A DNA stretch of 10,785 nucleotides from an uncultured Oscillospiraceae bacterium (GCA_900545655.1 UQZY01000049.1:1-10785); one strand, 5' to 3'. Positions 1 through 6,926 are shown, numbered from the stretch's first letter. Notes: generated by a model not told the origin, from the letters alone. Translations and numbers: made by a program.

Positions 1-47
1 TGTTATGCAGAGCGATATAATGTTAAAACAGGGAGACAGAACATTGG

Positions 48-209
48 TTATAGATCCTTATAGTGTACAGGCTTTGCTCCGTCAATGTGCAATATCTGTC
101 TGTTTAGTTCATCAAATATACCGGAAACATTTTCGGCATTTACCGTAGTGCTTTTGATTTTACTGTCAAGATGCAATTCGCCGTACAGTTTTACTTCAAC
201 TTCTGCCAT
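48..209 (-). CDS. MoaD/ThiS-like beta-grasp small protein, probably truncated by frameshift
   Basis: The 53-residue product begins MAEVEVKLYGEL, the first beta strand expected of the MoaD/ThiS ubiquitin-like fold, followed by a second strand (residues 16-24) and a helix around FDELNRQI. The ATG at 209 follows an AGGGAG ribosome binding site and lies 18 bp after the AOR stop codon, so it is probably the third gene of that operon. MoaD-type proteins carry sulfur for the pterin cofactor and small MoaD-like genes often sit beside AOR genes, so a role in tungsto/molybdopterin supply is reasonable. It is shorter than the usual 70-90 residues and lacks the terminal Gly-Gly needed for thiocarboxylation. 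After the TAA at 48-50, another frame stays open to the window edge and reads ITNVLSPCFNIISLCIT, which resembles the missing last strand of the fold. A one-base loss near position 51-53 would explain this. A naturally short protein is the alternative. Confidence 0.6.
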   Translation of the reverse strand: MAEVEVKLYGELHLDSKIKSTTVNAENVSGIFDELNRQILHIDGAKPVHYKDL

Positions 210-227
210 AATAAAAACTCCCTGGTA

Positions 228-2135
228 TCAGTAAGGATACAACGGCAAATCAACGCCGGCTCTTTCAAGTGATTTTGACGTCGGAACACCGTCCCTCCAG
301 CCCCTTATTTTATAATAACGTTTAAGCATATAATCAAGCTGTACTTTTGACTTTTTTTTGCCGGGTATCTGCTCGACATCCGTCAGCCTTTTCGGCAGCT
401 TATCGCAGCCCTGCTCCTGGCCTAAAACCGTATTCGCAATTCTTTCCGTTATTATACCGCGCTTGCCTATTTTTAAATATTCGCCAAAGGTCATTTTCAT
501 TCCCGTTGCATAGGTTATCGCGTATGTATACGGAATAAGAGGAATATTAAACGCCGCTATTTCGGGGAATCGGTTAATGATATCCACAAACGGGCCGACT
601 ATCGGAATAAACCTTAACAATGTTTTCATAAGCACTCCGTTGAGATTTGAAACGAGGAAATTCGGAAAAAGACCGAATGCGGATATGACACATGAGCCTT
701 GCGCCGAAACAACCTCCGTCAAATCCTGAAGTAATACCGAGAGTGAGGCCTTTGAATATTTGCTCAGTGCCACCGTTTGAGGCGCAAAAACTTCAACTGC
801 AACCAGATATCCGCCGTTGATATGACATGCTCCTCGATTCGAGGTTGCATAGCCGAGTCCAAGCCCGACGGAGCCACGCGGCTCGTATGCGGCAAGCTCC
901 ATTCCCTTTACCTGCATCGCAAAATCATCTCCGCCGAATTTTTCGGAAAGCTTTTTCGAGCCGTCCGCAAGAATCGCACCTATTCCTCTGCGATAAGCGA
1001 TATCTCGGAAAACCTCAGAAAGATTTTCTGTTTTTCCGAACTCCAAACCGCAATCCCACAGACCCTTTTCATTGAGTTCCATTGCAAACGCAATAGTCCC
1101 AGCACATGAAATCGTGTCTATTCCAAGTTCATCAAGCTCATAATTCCACCTTATAATCTGTTCAAGATTATCATTCATTATATTGGGGCCGAGCAAGCCC
1201 AGAGTTTCAAGCTCGGGTCCTTTTACGACTTTCCCGTCAAGCTCGACACGTCGCGTACACTGAATAACGCAGGACGTACAACCGCTGTTTCTTACAAGGT
1301 GTTTTTCTCTCAGTGTTTCTCCGGTGATAGCGTCAAAGTTATCAGAGCGACCAAACGTAAAATTTTTTGTCGCCAGCATATTTGCGGCCTGCAGCGGTGC
1401 AATCAGCGAAGCTGTTCCGAGCTCCGGTATCATCTTTCCCGTCAAAGGATTGTTCCGAAGCTTTGCAGACCACTTTTTGTTCAATGCCTTTAGCTTTTCA
1501 GGCTCAGCTACGCTTGTCTTAAACACTCCGAATGCTGTTACCGCTTTAATCTTTTTATCACCGAAAACAGCACCGATTCCGCCTCGACCCGCAGCCCTTT
1601 CGCCACTGAATACAGACGAAAAAAGCACCTTGTTTTCACCTGCGGGTCCTATTACCAGCTTACCGTGTTTAGGATTTAGCTTTTCCTGAGCAGGACCTAT
1701 TTCCAGACCCCATAACTCGTCTGCATCATAGAAATTCACTTCGTCTGATTTAATTTCAATATGTATGGGATTTTCGCTCTTACCTGTAAAAATAACCGCA
1801 TCATACCCTGCTTTTTTCAGAGAAAGTCCAAAATCACCACCGCAGTTTGACGATGTAATATTATTTGTAAGAGGCGAAACAGTTGAAATATTAAATCTGG
1901 AAGTACAGGGGCAGCCGTTGCCCGTCAATGGTCCCGTCGAGACAATTATCCAGTTTTCTTCATCAAAAGCGGACATATGCGGCGTCACGTGATGATAGAG
2001 TATATCTGCCGCCATTATCTTTCCGCCGAGAGTTCTTTCCCTGTCCTTATCCGTCCACGGAAATTCTTCAAAGCTTTGATCGCTTAAGTTGACCTTGAGA
2101 ACCCTCCCGGCGTAACCGTAATAATTTGTACCCAT
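228..2135 (-). CDS. Aldehyde:ferredoxin oxidoreductase (AOR) family W/Mo-pterin Fe-S enzyme
   Basis: This 635-residue cytoplasmic protein covers the full AOR fold. The N-terminal pterin-binding domain opens with YYGYAGRVLKVNL and contains the loop RAAGRGGIGAVFGDKKIKAV at 180-199. The central domain carries the pterin motif DELGID at 335-340 and the segment EPRGSVGLGLGYATSNRGA from 418. Cluster cysteines C286-x2-C289-x3-C293 plus C482 should hold one [4Fe-4S]. The family oxidises aldehydes to acids, or runs in reverse, with ferredoxin and a tungsten or molybdenum bis-pterin; BamB of benzoyl-CoA reduction is a distant member. The substrate here is unknown. Two points are unusual: there is a hydrophobic stretch of about 50 residues after the fourth cysteine (about 488-540), and no clear second DxxGxC/D motif precedes that cysteine (DLTEVVSAQGSC instead). 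The C-terminus is typical (YYKIRGWRDGVPTSKSLERAG). The ATG follows an AGGGAGA site 29 bp after the flavoenzyme gene, which indicates co-transcription. Confidence 0.93.
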   Translation of the reverse strand: MGTNYYGYAGRVLKVNLSDQSFEEFPWTDKDRERTLGGKIMAADILYHHVTPHMSAFDEENWIIVSTGPLTGNGCPCTSRFNISTVSPLTNNITSSNCGGDFGLSLKKAGYDAVIFTGKSENPIHIEIKSDEVNFYDADELWGLEIGPAQEKLNPKHGKLVIGPAGENKVLFSSVFSGERAAGRGGIGAVFGDKKIKAVTAFGVFKTSVAEPEKLKALNKKWSAKLRNNPLTGKMIPELGTASLIAPLQAANMLATKNFTFGRSDNFDAITGETLREKHLVRNSGCTSCVIQCTRRVELDGKVVKGPELETLGLLGPNIMNDNLEQIIRWNYELDELGIDTISCAGTIAFAMELNEKGLWDCGLEFGKTENLSEVFRDIAYRRGIGAILADGSKKLSEKFGGDDFAMQVKGMELAAYEPRGSVGLGLGYATSNRGACHINGGYLVAVEVFAPQTVALSKYSKASLSVLLQDLTEVVSAQGSCVISAFGLFPNFLVSNLNGVLMKTLLRFIPIVGPFVDIINRFPEIAAFNIPLIPYTYAITYATGMKMTFGEYLKIGKRGIITERIANTVLGQEQGCDKLPKRLTDVEQIPGKKKSKVQLDYMLKRYYKIRGWRDGVPTSKSLERAGVDLPLYPY

Positions 2136-2164
2136 TAAATATTCTCCCTATATTTAAATTCAAA

Positions 2165-4282
2165 TTACAGTGATAACGCTGTTTTGTATGCCGTATGAAC
2201 TGCATTTGCAATACGTCCCGGTTGACTTGCATCTCCAACCTTGTATACATTGCCGATACCTGGCTGCAGTTTGGAGGCGAAGTCATTGCTTTTTACTCCT
2301 ATTGCAAGGACTACGTAGTCAGCAGCTATTTTTGATTTCTTTCTGTTTTTAGTTGACTTGACAACTATCTTATTCTTTTTGATTTCAACCAGTTTTTTAC
2401 CCGTGACGATTTTTACGCCAAGCTTATTCAACCTCGGCAGGATATCCTGAAGGTGCTGAGACCACGTTCCCGGGGCAATTTTCTTTGCCATCTCCACCAC
2501 TATGACTTCATTACCCTGTTCTGCCAGCATTTCGGCAGTTTCAAGACCCGTCATACCCGAGCCGATAACAGCAACCTTCTTATTCGAAAGTTTTATTTCA
2601 CCCTCAAGGATCGGTGTTACGGTCGTAACGTGGGACTTGTCGGCACCACTGATTTTCGGTCTTACTGCCTCTCCACCCGTTGCGTCTATAACCGCATAGG
2701 GATTCAGTGCCTTTATGTTTTCCGGCGTTGCTTCCGTATTGAGCCTTATCTCAGCTCCGTTCTTTTTAGCTGCTGTCGCCAAGTCCTCAATAGCCCATTT
2801 GAGCTTTTCCTTATGAGGAGGCAGCGCTGCCAAATAAAGCTGTCCGCCTAAGTGATCATTTTTTTCAAACAGGACAGGCTTGAAGCCCCTTTGGCCCAGG
2901 GTCTTTGCTGCCGTAAGACCCGCCGGTCCACCGCCGACTATTACAACTATCCTATCGTCGCCGTCCTTCTTGGGGTTTAAGGGATAAATATACTCCCTGC
3001 CTGTACGTGGGTTAAGAGCACATTCTCCCGAGTCACCCTTGATTTGATTATTTGTTACGCTTTCTATACACCACAGACAACAGATACATCTTTGAATTTC
3101 GTCTTCTCTGCCTTCCGCGGCTTTTTTAACAAAATACGGGTCGGCAAGCAATGGTCTGCCGAGTCCCACAAAATCAAGTGTACCGTCCTTTAAGTATCCC
3201 TCGGCCTGTTGCGGAGTTCTTGTAAGGTTTACCGCTATTACGGGAATGCTGACCGCCTCTTTGACAGCCTTAATGATATGAGTTCTGCATCCAAGTTCAA
3301 AGCTTGTCGGTTCGATACTGTAGTTACTGGTTTCGTATGTACCGCAGGTTACATTGATACCGTGCACTCCCAACGCCTCAAGCCTTTTAGCCATCTCAAC
3401 GCCTTCCTCGAGCTTTATACCGGAATCTCTGATTCCAATCGTGTCATAGTATTCCTCTACACCCAACCTGACTATCATCGGATAATCATCACCGCATTTC
3501 TTTTTGATAGCCTTTATGATTTCGGTCAAAAAGCGCATACGGTTTTCTAAGCTTCCGCCGTATTCGTCATCTCTGATATTGGTCTGAGAGCTTAAAAATT
3601 CTTCTATCAAATAACCGTGTCCCGCGTGTATCTCAACTCCGTCTGCACCGGCTTTTTTTGCCCTGAAGGCTGCCTGTGCAAACTGATTTACAAGTTCTTT
3701 TATCTCCTTTACCGTCATCGCCCTGGTTTTTGTATCATGAATCGGGCTTCCGCCGAGACCGCACATAAGAGAACTCGGTGCCCACACCGGTGGTAAAACC
3801 TTGCTTGTAATAAACTTTACTATCGGTCTGTCAAGATCACTTACCGAGAATTTGGATATAACATATTTAAATAACGCATCATAGAAATTCGGACCCGTCA
3901 CCTTACCTACCGCCTCCGCGATAGGCCATCCGAACGACATTATGTTCAGCGTCTGTCTTCCGGGGTGATGTAATTGAACAAATATCTTTGTCCCTTCCTT
4001 ATGCACCGCGTCCGCAAGTTCTCTGAAAGGCTTGATGTGTTTATTCTTTGTCATCGAAATCTGAGCGGGACTTTCTATTCCGCTTTTGTTGTTAACCTTA
4101 CATGTTCCGGTTATGATAAGGCCTACTCCGCCCTTCGCTCTTTCCTCAAAATACTTTAAATTTTTTACTCCCGAGCAACCGCTGAATTCGGCTGTTCCCA
4201 TCTCCATTCCGACCATTACAGTCCTGTTTTTCAGGGTTAAATTGCCTATTTTACCCTCTGATAAAAGATAATTGTAGTCCAT
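2165..4282 (-). CDS. Old Yellow Enzyme / 2,4-dienoyl-CoA reductase-type FMN-FAD-[4Fe-4S] NAD(P)H oxidoreductase
   Basis: The product is 705 residues. Residues 1-395 form an FMN-binding TIM barrel with KIGNLTLKNR near the start and the active-site segment HAGHGYLIEEFL (H219, H222, Y224) followed by YGGSLENRMRF. A cysteine cluster follows, C399-x2-C402-x2-C405-x15-C421, with an extra C401. Next come an FAD-binding Rossmann fold (VGGGPAGLTAAKTL, 449-463) and an NAD(P)-binding Rossmann fold (AVIGSGMTGLETAEML, 571-586). This is the layout of FadH, 2-enoate reductases, trimethylamine dehydrogenase and BaiCD/BaiH. The family usually passes hydride from NAD(P)H through FAD, Fe-S and FMN to an activated C=C bond. 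It is longer than FadH (about 670), mainly from extra sequence between GRQ (residue 110) and WAPS (170). It has an AAAGGAGT site 7 bases before ATG and is the first gene of the operon with AOR and the MoaD-like gene. The substrate could be an enoate, dienoyl-CoA, steroid or aromatic enone; the sequence does not decide. Confidence 0.9.
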   Translation of the reverse strand: MDYNYLLSEGKIGNLTLKNRTVMVGMEMGTAEFSGCSGVKNLKYFEERAKGGVGLIITGTCKVNNKSGIESPAQISMTKNKHIKPFRELADAVHKEGTKIFVQLHHPGRQTLNIMSFGWPIAEAVGKVTGPNFYDALFKYVISKFSVSDLDRPIVKFITSKVLPPVWAPSSLMCGLGGSPIHDTKTRAMTVKEIKELVNQFAQAAFRAKKAGADGVEIHAGHGYLIEEFLSSQTNIRDDEYGGSLENRMRFLTEIIKAIKKKCGDDYPMIVRLGVEEYYDTIGIRDSGIKLEEGVEMAKRLEALGVHGINVTCGTYETSNYSIEPTSFELGCRTHIIKAVKEAVSIPVIAVNLTRTPQQAEGYLKDGTLDFVGLGRPLLADPYFVKKAAEGREDEIQRCICCLWCIESVTNNQIKGDSGECALNPRTGREYIYPLNPKKDGDDRIVVIVGGGPAGLTAAKTLGQRGFKPVLFEKNDHLGGQLYLAALPPHKEKLKWAIEDLATAAKKNGAEIRLNTEATPENIKALNPYAVIDATGGEAVRPKISGADKSHVTTVTPILEGEIKLSNKKVAVIGSGMTGLETAEMLAEQGNEVIVVEMAKKIAPGTWSQHLQDILPRLNKLGVKIVTGKKLVEIKKNKIVVKSTKNRKKSKIAADYVVLAIGVKSNDFASKLQPGIGNVYKVGDASQPGRIANAVHTAYKTALSL

Positions 4283-4362
4283 TTTATTTACTCCTTTTCA
4301 AAACTTAAATTGTCCGTAGCTTATAGAACACCTTTAGTTTATCAAATAGGAGGATTTATGTA

Positions 4363-4378
4363 ATTATCATTTGTTAAT
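4363..4378. promoter_or_regulatory. Candidate Crp/Fnr-type operator
   Basis: The plus strand reads ATTATC-ATTT-GTTAAT, an inverted repeat with five of six positions matching in each arm and a 4-base centre. That is the size and spacing of FNR/Crp-family operators, and two such regulators are encoded about 100 bases and 750 bases away. It covers the candidate -10 hexamer, which would suit repression. One site alone in AT-rich DNA is weak evidence. Confidence 0.3.
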
Positions 4379-4390
4379 CGAGTATTACAA
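4363..4390 (-). promoter_or_regulatory. Candidate promoter of the flavoenzyme-AOR-MoaD operon
   Basis: On the minus strand TTGTAA (4385-4390) is separated by 16 bases from GATAAT (4363-4368), a fair sigma-A match. It would give a leader of about 70 bases. A second possibility is TATAAG at 4320-4325 with only a poor -35. The rest of the 4283-4401 interval is AT-rich and holds no gene. Confidence 0.4.
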
Positions 4391-4401
4391 AATATATCTG
4401 T

Positions 4402-4438
4402 AAAAAAAACGGGGTGTACTTAAAATACATCCCGTTTT
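4402..4438 (-). terminator. Rho-independent terminator after the Crp/Fnr gene pair
   Basis: Arms 4406-4418 and 4426-4438 form a 13-position stem (one C-A mismatch in minus-strand RNA) with a 7-base loop. On the minus strand it is followed by eight T (4409-4402), which overlap the base of the stem. It lies 21 bases past the stop of the first Crp/Fnr gene and separates that unit from the flavoenzyme operon. Confidence 0.85.
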
Positions 4439-4458
4439 CTGAATAAATTCATTGTAAA

Positions 4459-5055
4459 TCATAAGTTTCTTTTTAAGCGTGATAAAGATACCGGGGAAAT
4501 TCCGAGGTAATTTGCAATATCCTGTTGGCTGATTCTGCCGTCAAGAGAAGGATATTTTTCAAGAAAATTTCTGTATCTTTCGTTTGCGGTTACATTAAAC
4601 CTTAAACTCTCCGTAATAAAATTGATAAGCTCCGACTCGGAAAATTTGATATAAACCCTCATAAACCCGGAGTTTTCATATATAATCTTCTCTAAATCGT
4701 CCAGGTATATGTATGTAATTTCGGTGTCCTCCAAAGCATCAATGATATAATCTGACGGCATTTCTCCGAGCATCACGCCCTCGGAAAAAAAGGAATTTTC
4801 CGTCCAGAACAGATGAGTTTTATAAGAGTCATCATGGTAGAAATACATCTTTCGAAGAAGCCCCGTATTAATAAACACCAACTTGTTCGGAGCGTCCCCA
4901 AGGTGCAGTAAAACATCTCCCTTGTCAAGATGCATCTCCCTCATGAAGGGCAGGAGCTTCTTAACAATGGATTCGGCAAGTTCGGCATCTACAAAATCAT
5001 ATTTTTCATTTGCCGCTTTTATGATTTGATTTATGTTATCGGGATAAATCGACAT
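4459..5055 (-). CDS. Crp/Fnr-family transcription regulator, short HTH type (paralogue 1)
   Basis: The 198-residue protein has an N-terminal cyclic-nucleotide-binding-like beta roll (about 30-125; MHLDKGDVLLHLGDAPNK then FINTGLLRKMYFY), a dimerisation helix (about 127-150) and a compact C-terminal HTH in which RISQQDIANYLGISPVSLSR (174-193) is the DNA-recognition unit. The chain ends five residues later, so the wing seen in E. coli Crp is absent. The phosphate-binding cassette arginine of true cAMP sensors is not evident; the region reads FFSEGVMLGEMPSDYIIDAL. There is no FNR-like N-terminal cysteine cluster. The effector is therefore unknown. ATG follows an AAAGGAGT site. It lies 59 bp downstream of its paralogue with no clear promoter between, so both are probably co-transcribed. 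The adjacent redox-enzyme operon is a plausible target. Confidence 0.88.
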   Translation of the reverse strand: MSIYPDNINQIIKAANEKYDFVDAELAESIVKKLLPFMREMHLDKGDVLLHLGDAPNKLVFINTGLLRKMYFYHDDSYKTHLFWTENSFFSEGVMLGEMPSDYIIDALEDTEITYIYLDDLEKIIYENSGFMRVYIKFSESELINFITESLRFNVTANERYRNFLEKYPSLDGRISQQDIANYLGISPVSLSRLKRNL

Positions 5056-5114
5056 ATCGTTACTCCTTTTGAAGAAGTTTGTGAAAGCAACGGTCAGCAG
5101 GCGATCACAATTTT

Positions 5115-5711
5115 TTACAGGCTGCCTTTCAGGCGAGAAAGAGAAACCGGAGTTATTCCGAGGTAACTTGCAATTTCCTGTTGGCTTATTCTGCCCTCAA
5201 GCATCGGATATTTTTCTAAAAAGAATTTGTACCTGTCCGCCGCTTTAAGAGAAAATCTTTTCCACTCATCGGTAACATTTATAACCTCAAGCTCACATAC
5301 CTTAAGATATGATTTAACTATCTCATCGTTTTCATAAATCAGGCGTTCACAAATATCCATAGGTGTAAATGTAATCTGAGTGTCCTCAAGTGCGTCAATC
5401 ATGAAAAGTGCAGGTGATTTGTCCATCATGATGCCATCCGTAAAGAAGGTACCCTCCGGCATAAATAAATAAGTACAACAGTCTCCGTCCTGATTATAAT
5501 AGCTTCTTCTCAAAAGTCCGGAGTTTACAAAGGCAAACTTGTTCGGTGTTTCGCCGATTTTAAGCAAAGCATCACCTTTTTTAAGCTGCATTGTTTTGAT
5601 ATACGGTAAAAATTTGCATGCAATATTGATCGTACTGTAATTTACAGGCATATCATACTGCTTTTCCGCCTCTTTTATCATCTCGCGCACGTGCTTCGGG
5701 TACTCAATCAC
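5115..5711 (-). CDS. Crp/Fnr-family transcription regulator, short HTH type (paralogue 2)
   Basis: This is a second 198-residue Crp/Fnr protein with the same layout: beta roll (MQLKKGDALLKIGETPNK, then FVNSGLLRRSYY), connecting helix, and HTH RISQQEIASYLGITPVSLSR at 174-193. I place the start at the GTG at 5711, not at GTG 5723 or 5720. AGGTGG (5720-5725) lies eight bases upstream of GTG 5711, and from this start the protein aligns with paralogue 1 over 198 residues without a gap, with about 93 identical positions counted by hand. Identity is highest in the HTH, so the two may bind similar operators. The sensor halves differ more, including an extra CC at 78-79 and C121 and C139 here, which suggests different signals. 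It is first in a two-gene unit behind a good promoter. No heme or Fe-S ligand set is obvious. Confidence 0.88.
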   Translation of the reverse strand: MIEYPKHVREMIKEAEKQYDMPVNYSTINIACKFLPYIKTMQLKKGDALLKIGETPNKFAFVNSGLLRRSYYNQDGDCCTYLFMPEGTFFTDGIMMDKSPALFMIDALEDTQITFTPMDICERLIYENDEIVKSYLKVCELEVINVTDEWKRFSLKAADRYKFFLEKYPMLEGRISQQEIASYLGITPVSLSRLKGSL

Positions 5712-5719
5712 GTTTCTCA

Positions 5720-5725
5720 CCACCT
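5720..5725 (-). promoter_or_regulatory. Ribosome binding site that fixes the GTG start at 5711
   Basis: The minus strand reads AGGTGG followed by eight bases and GTG at 5711. The two upstream in-frame GTG codons (5723, 5720) overlap this site and have no Shine-Dalgarno of their own. Confidence 0.7.
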
Positions 5726-5735
5726 ATGTACATTT

Positions 5736-5764
5736 AATTTAAAGATAAAAAATTGAAATGTCAA
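5736..5764 (-). promoter_or_regulatory. Sigma-A promoter of the Crp/Fnr pair
   Basis: The minus strand has TTGACA (5759-5764), a 17-base spacer and TAAATT (5736-5741). The start point would fall near 5729, giving a leader of only about 18 bases that includes the AGGTGG site. An 8-base palindrome ATGTACAT (5726-5733) sits at the expected start point and could be an autoregulatory site. Confidence 0.7.
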
Positions 5765-5776
5765 GTTTTGCAAGTT

Positions 5777-5814
5777 AAAAAGGGCACTGAAGGATACTCC
5801 CTCGGTGCCCTTTT
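5777..5814 (-). terminator. Rho-independent terminator after the PI-PLC lipoprotein gene
   Basis: A long stem with arms 5778-5793 and 5799-5814 encloses the loop ATACT (5794-5798) and contains the core AGGGCAC/GTGCCCT. On the minus strand it ends in five T. It lies 36 bases past the lipoprotein stop and just upstream of the Crp/Fnr promoter. Confidence 0.85.
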
Positions 5815-5850
5815 ATTTGCCGGTTTATTTTACCTAATTACACACATGAA

Positions 5851-6846
5851 TCAGTAATTTGTCTTATAAATATTTTCTGCGATATCTCTTGTGGCAAAAT
5901 CAACGATAACAATACCGTAACAGGTGTTTGCCTTCCATTCATAGGAATTGAGATATGCATTGATGCTTTTTGCATATTTCTTCGGATGACCGACTTTTCC
6001 GCTGCCGCTTGTCGATGTGAAATTCAGGAAAAAACTCTCATCAGATGCCTGACAGCCTTCAAAGGACTTCGTTATGGCATTTATCTTGTCGGAAACCGCA
6101 TAGTTGTAACGATCCTGTACAAACAGAGTTTCTGTGTCGTTTACAGAAGATTCCGCGTATGGAACATCCACTATGGTACGGTCTCCCTGATCATCCCAGT
6201 AAAAATGCATTCCGCTCCTGCTGTCGCCGACATTCATCTTGTCCTCAAAGCGAGTGGCAAGTACAATTTTTCCCCTTACCTCATCCAAGGTCGGTATTTT
6301 GTTGGACAGGTACCATACATCTTCATTCTTCCCGATGGCGTCATAGAGAATTTTCTGAACTTCCACAACGTCATCCTTACCGTTTTCCGCCTTCATACAC
6401 ATAATAACGGTTTCGGTCGGATGCTCCTCAAGGAAGGAATATACATCGGCCAGTACATCATTCAAGGTGAGTGCTCTTGAAAAAAGAGAACCGGTTTTCT
6501 TACACTTTGAAAAATTGTGCTTAAGGATGAGAGTTTGCTTGTCGCCCTTTCCGCTCAGTGCGAGACGCATATCCAGATAACGATAGCCGTTTCTGAGCTG
6601 AGTGGCAACGTCCGTATCCTGACACTGGAAGATATAACTCATACCGACATGATTGGTGCAGGTATCATGTGTACCCGGAATAGAGATTGAGCTGAGCTTA
6701 GTCTCTCCCGCCACGTCCTTCATCCATTCGGACGAAGAAGAAATATCTCCCTCCGTTTCCGGTGAAGAAGCACACCCTACAAAGACAGAAAAAACCATAC
6801 AAATAAGAAGTATGAAAATTCCTGCGTTACGTTTAAAATGTTTCAT
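5851..6846 (-). CDS. Predicted secreted lipoprotein with PI-PLC X-type phosphodiesterase domain
   Basis: The 331-residue product begins with a lipoprotein-type signal peptide: basic MKHFKRN, a hydrophobic core at 10-23 and FVGC with C25 as the lipidated cysteine (F at -3 is not the usual L). The mature part matches bacterial phosphatidylinositol phospholipase C: IPGTHDT with H60 and D61, RYLDMRL with D92 and R94, and LKH with H110. These correspond to the His-Asp, Asp-Arg and second His of the Bacillus enzyme. FLEEHPTETVIMCMKAENG (139-157) and GIVIVDFA (D316) complete the barrel. The family cleaves phosphatidylinositol or GPI head groups without metal, releasing cyclic inositol phosphate. Here the enzyme should sit on the outer face of the membrane, so host or dietary lipids are possible targets. 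It is a single-gene unit with its own promoter and terminator. The ATG follows an AAGGGGG site. Actual substrate specificity is not shown by the sequence. Confidence 0.88.
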   Translation of the reverse strand: MKHFKRNAGIFILLICMVFSVFVGCASSPETEGDISSSSEWMKDVAGETKLSSISIPGTHDTCTNHVGMSYIFQCQDTDVATQLRNGYRYLDMRLALSGKGDKQTLILKHNFSKCKKTGSLFSRALTLNDVLADVYSFLEEHPTETVIMCMKAENGKDDVVEVQKILYDAIGKNEDVWYLSNKIPTLDEVRGKIVLATRFEDKMNVGDSRSGMHFYWDDQGDRTIVDVPYAESSVNDTETLFVQDRYNYAVSDKINAITKSFEGCQASDESFFLNFTSTSGSGKVGHPKKYAKSINAYLNSYEWKANTCYGIVIVDFATRDIAENIYKTNY

Positions 6847-6872
6847 ATAAAAAGCCCCCTTAAAACCTCTTC

Positions 6873-6881
6873 AGTATATCA
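6873..6881 (-). promoter_or_regulatory. Extended -10 promoter of the PI-PLC gene
   Basis: The minus strand reads TGATATACT, a TGn extension plus TATACT (five of six to consensus), about 27 bases before the ATG. No good -35 is present at 16-18 bases, which fits an extended -10 promoter. The remaining 6847-6926 interval shows no other feature. Confidence 0.5.
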
Positions 6882-6926
6882 TAAAGCATGAGCTTGTACC
6901 ATACATACCGAAAATGTTTTTGATAC

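Noticed and set aside
4347..4360. AGGAGG followed by ATG on the plus strand
   Set aside because: The ATG is followed at once by TAA, so no protein follows. It is a chance match in an AT-rich intergenic region.
5079..5110. TTGTGA and TCACAA half-sites between the two Crp/Fnr genes, resembling E. coli CRP half-sites
   Set aside because: The arms are 20 bases apart instead of about 4-6, and no promoter is visible there, so this is not a normal Crp operator.
5712..5723. Upstream GTG starts for Crp/Fnr paralogue 2, giving 202 residues
   Set aside because: These codons overlap the AGGTGG ribosome binding site, and the paralogue alignment begins exactly at GTG 5711.
5986..6480. Plus-strand open frame of 164 codons opposite the PI-PLC gene
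   Set aside because: It is antisense to a gene with intact catalytic motifs and shows no recognisable domain or start signal.
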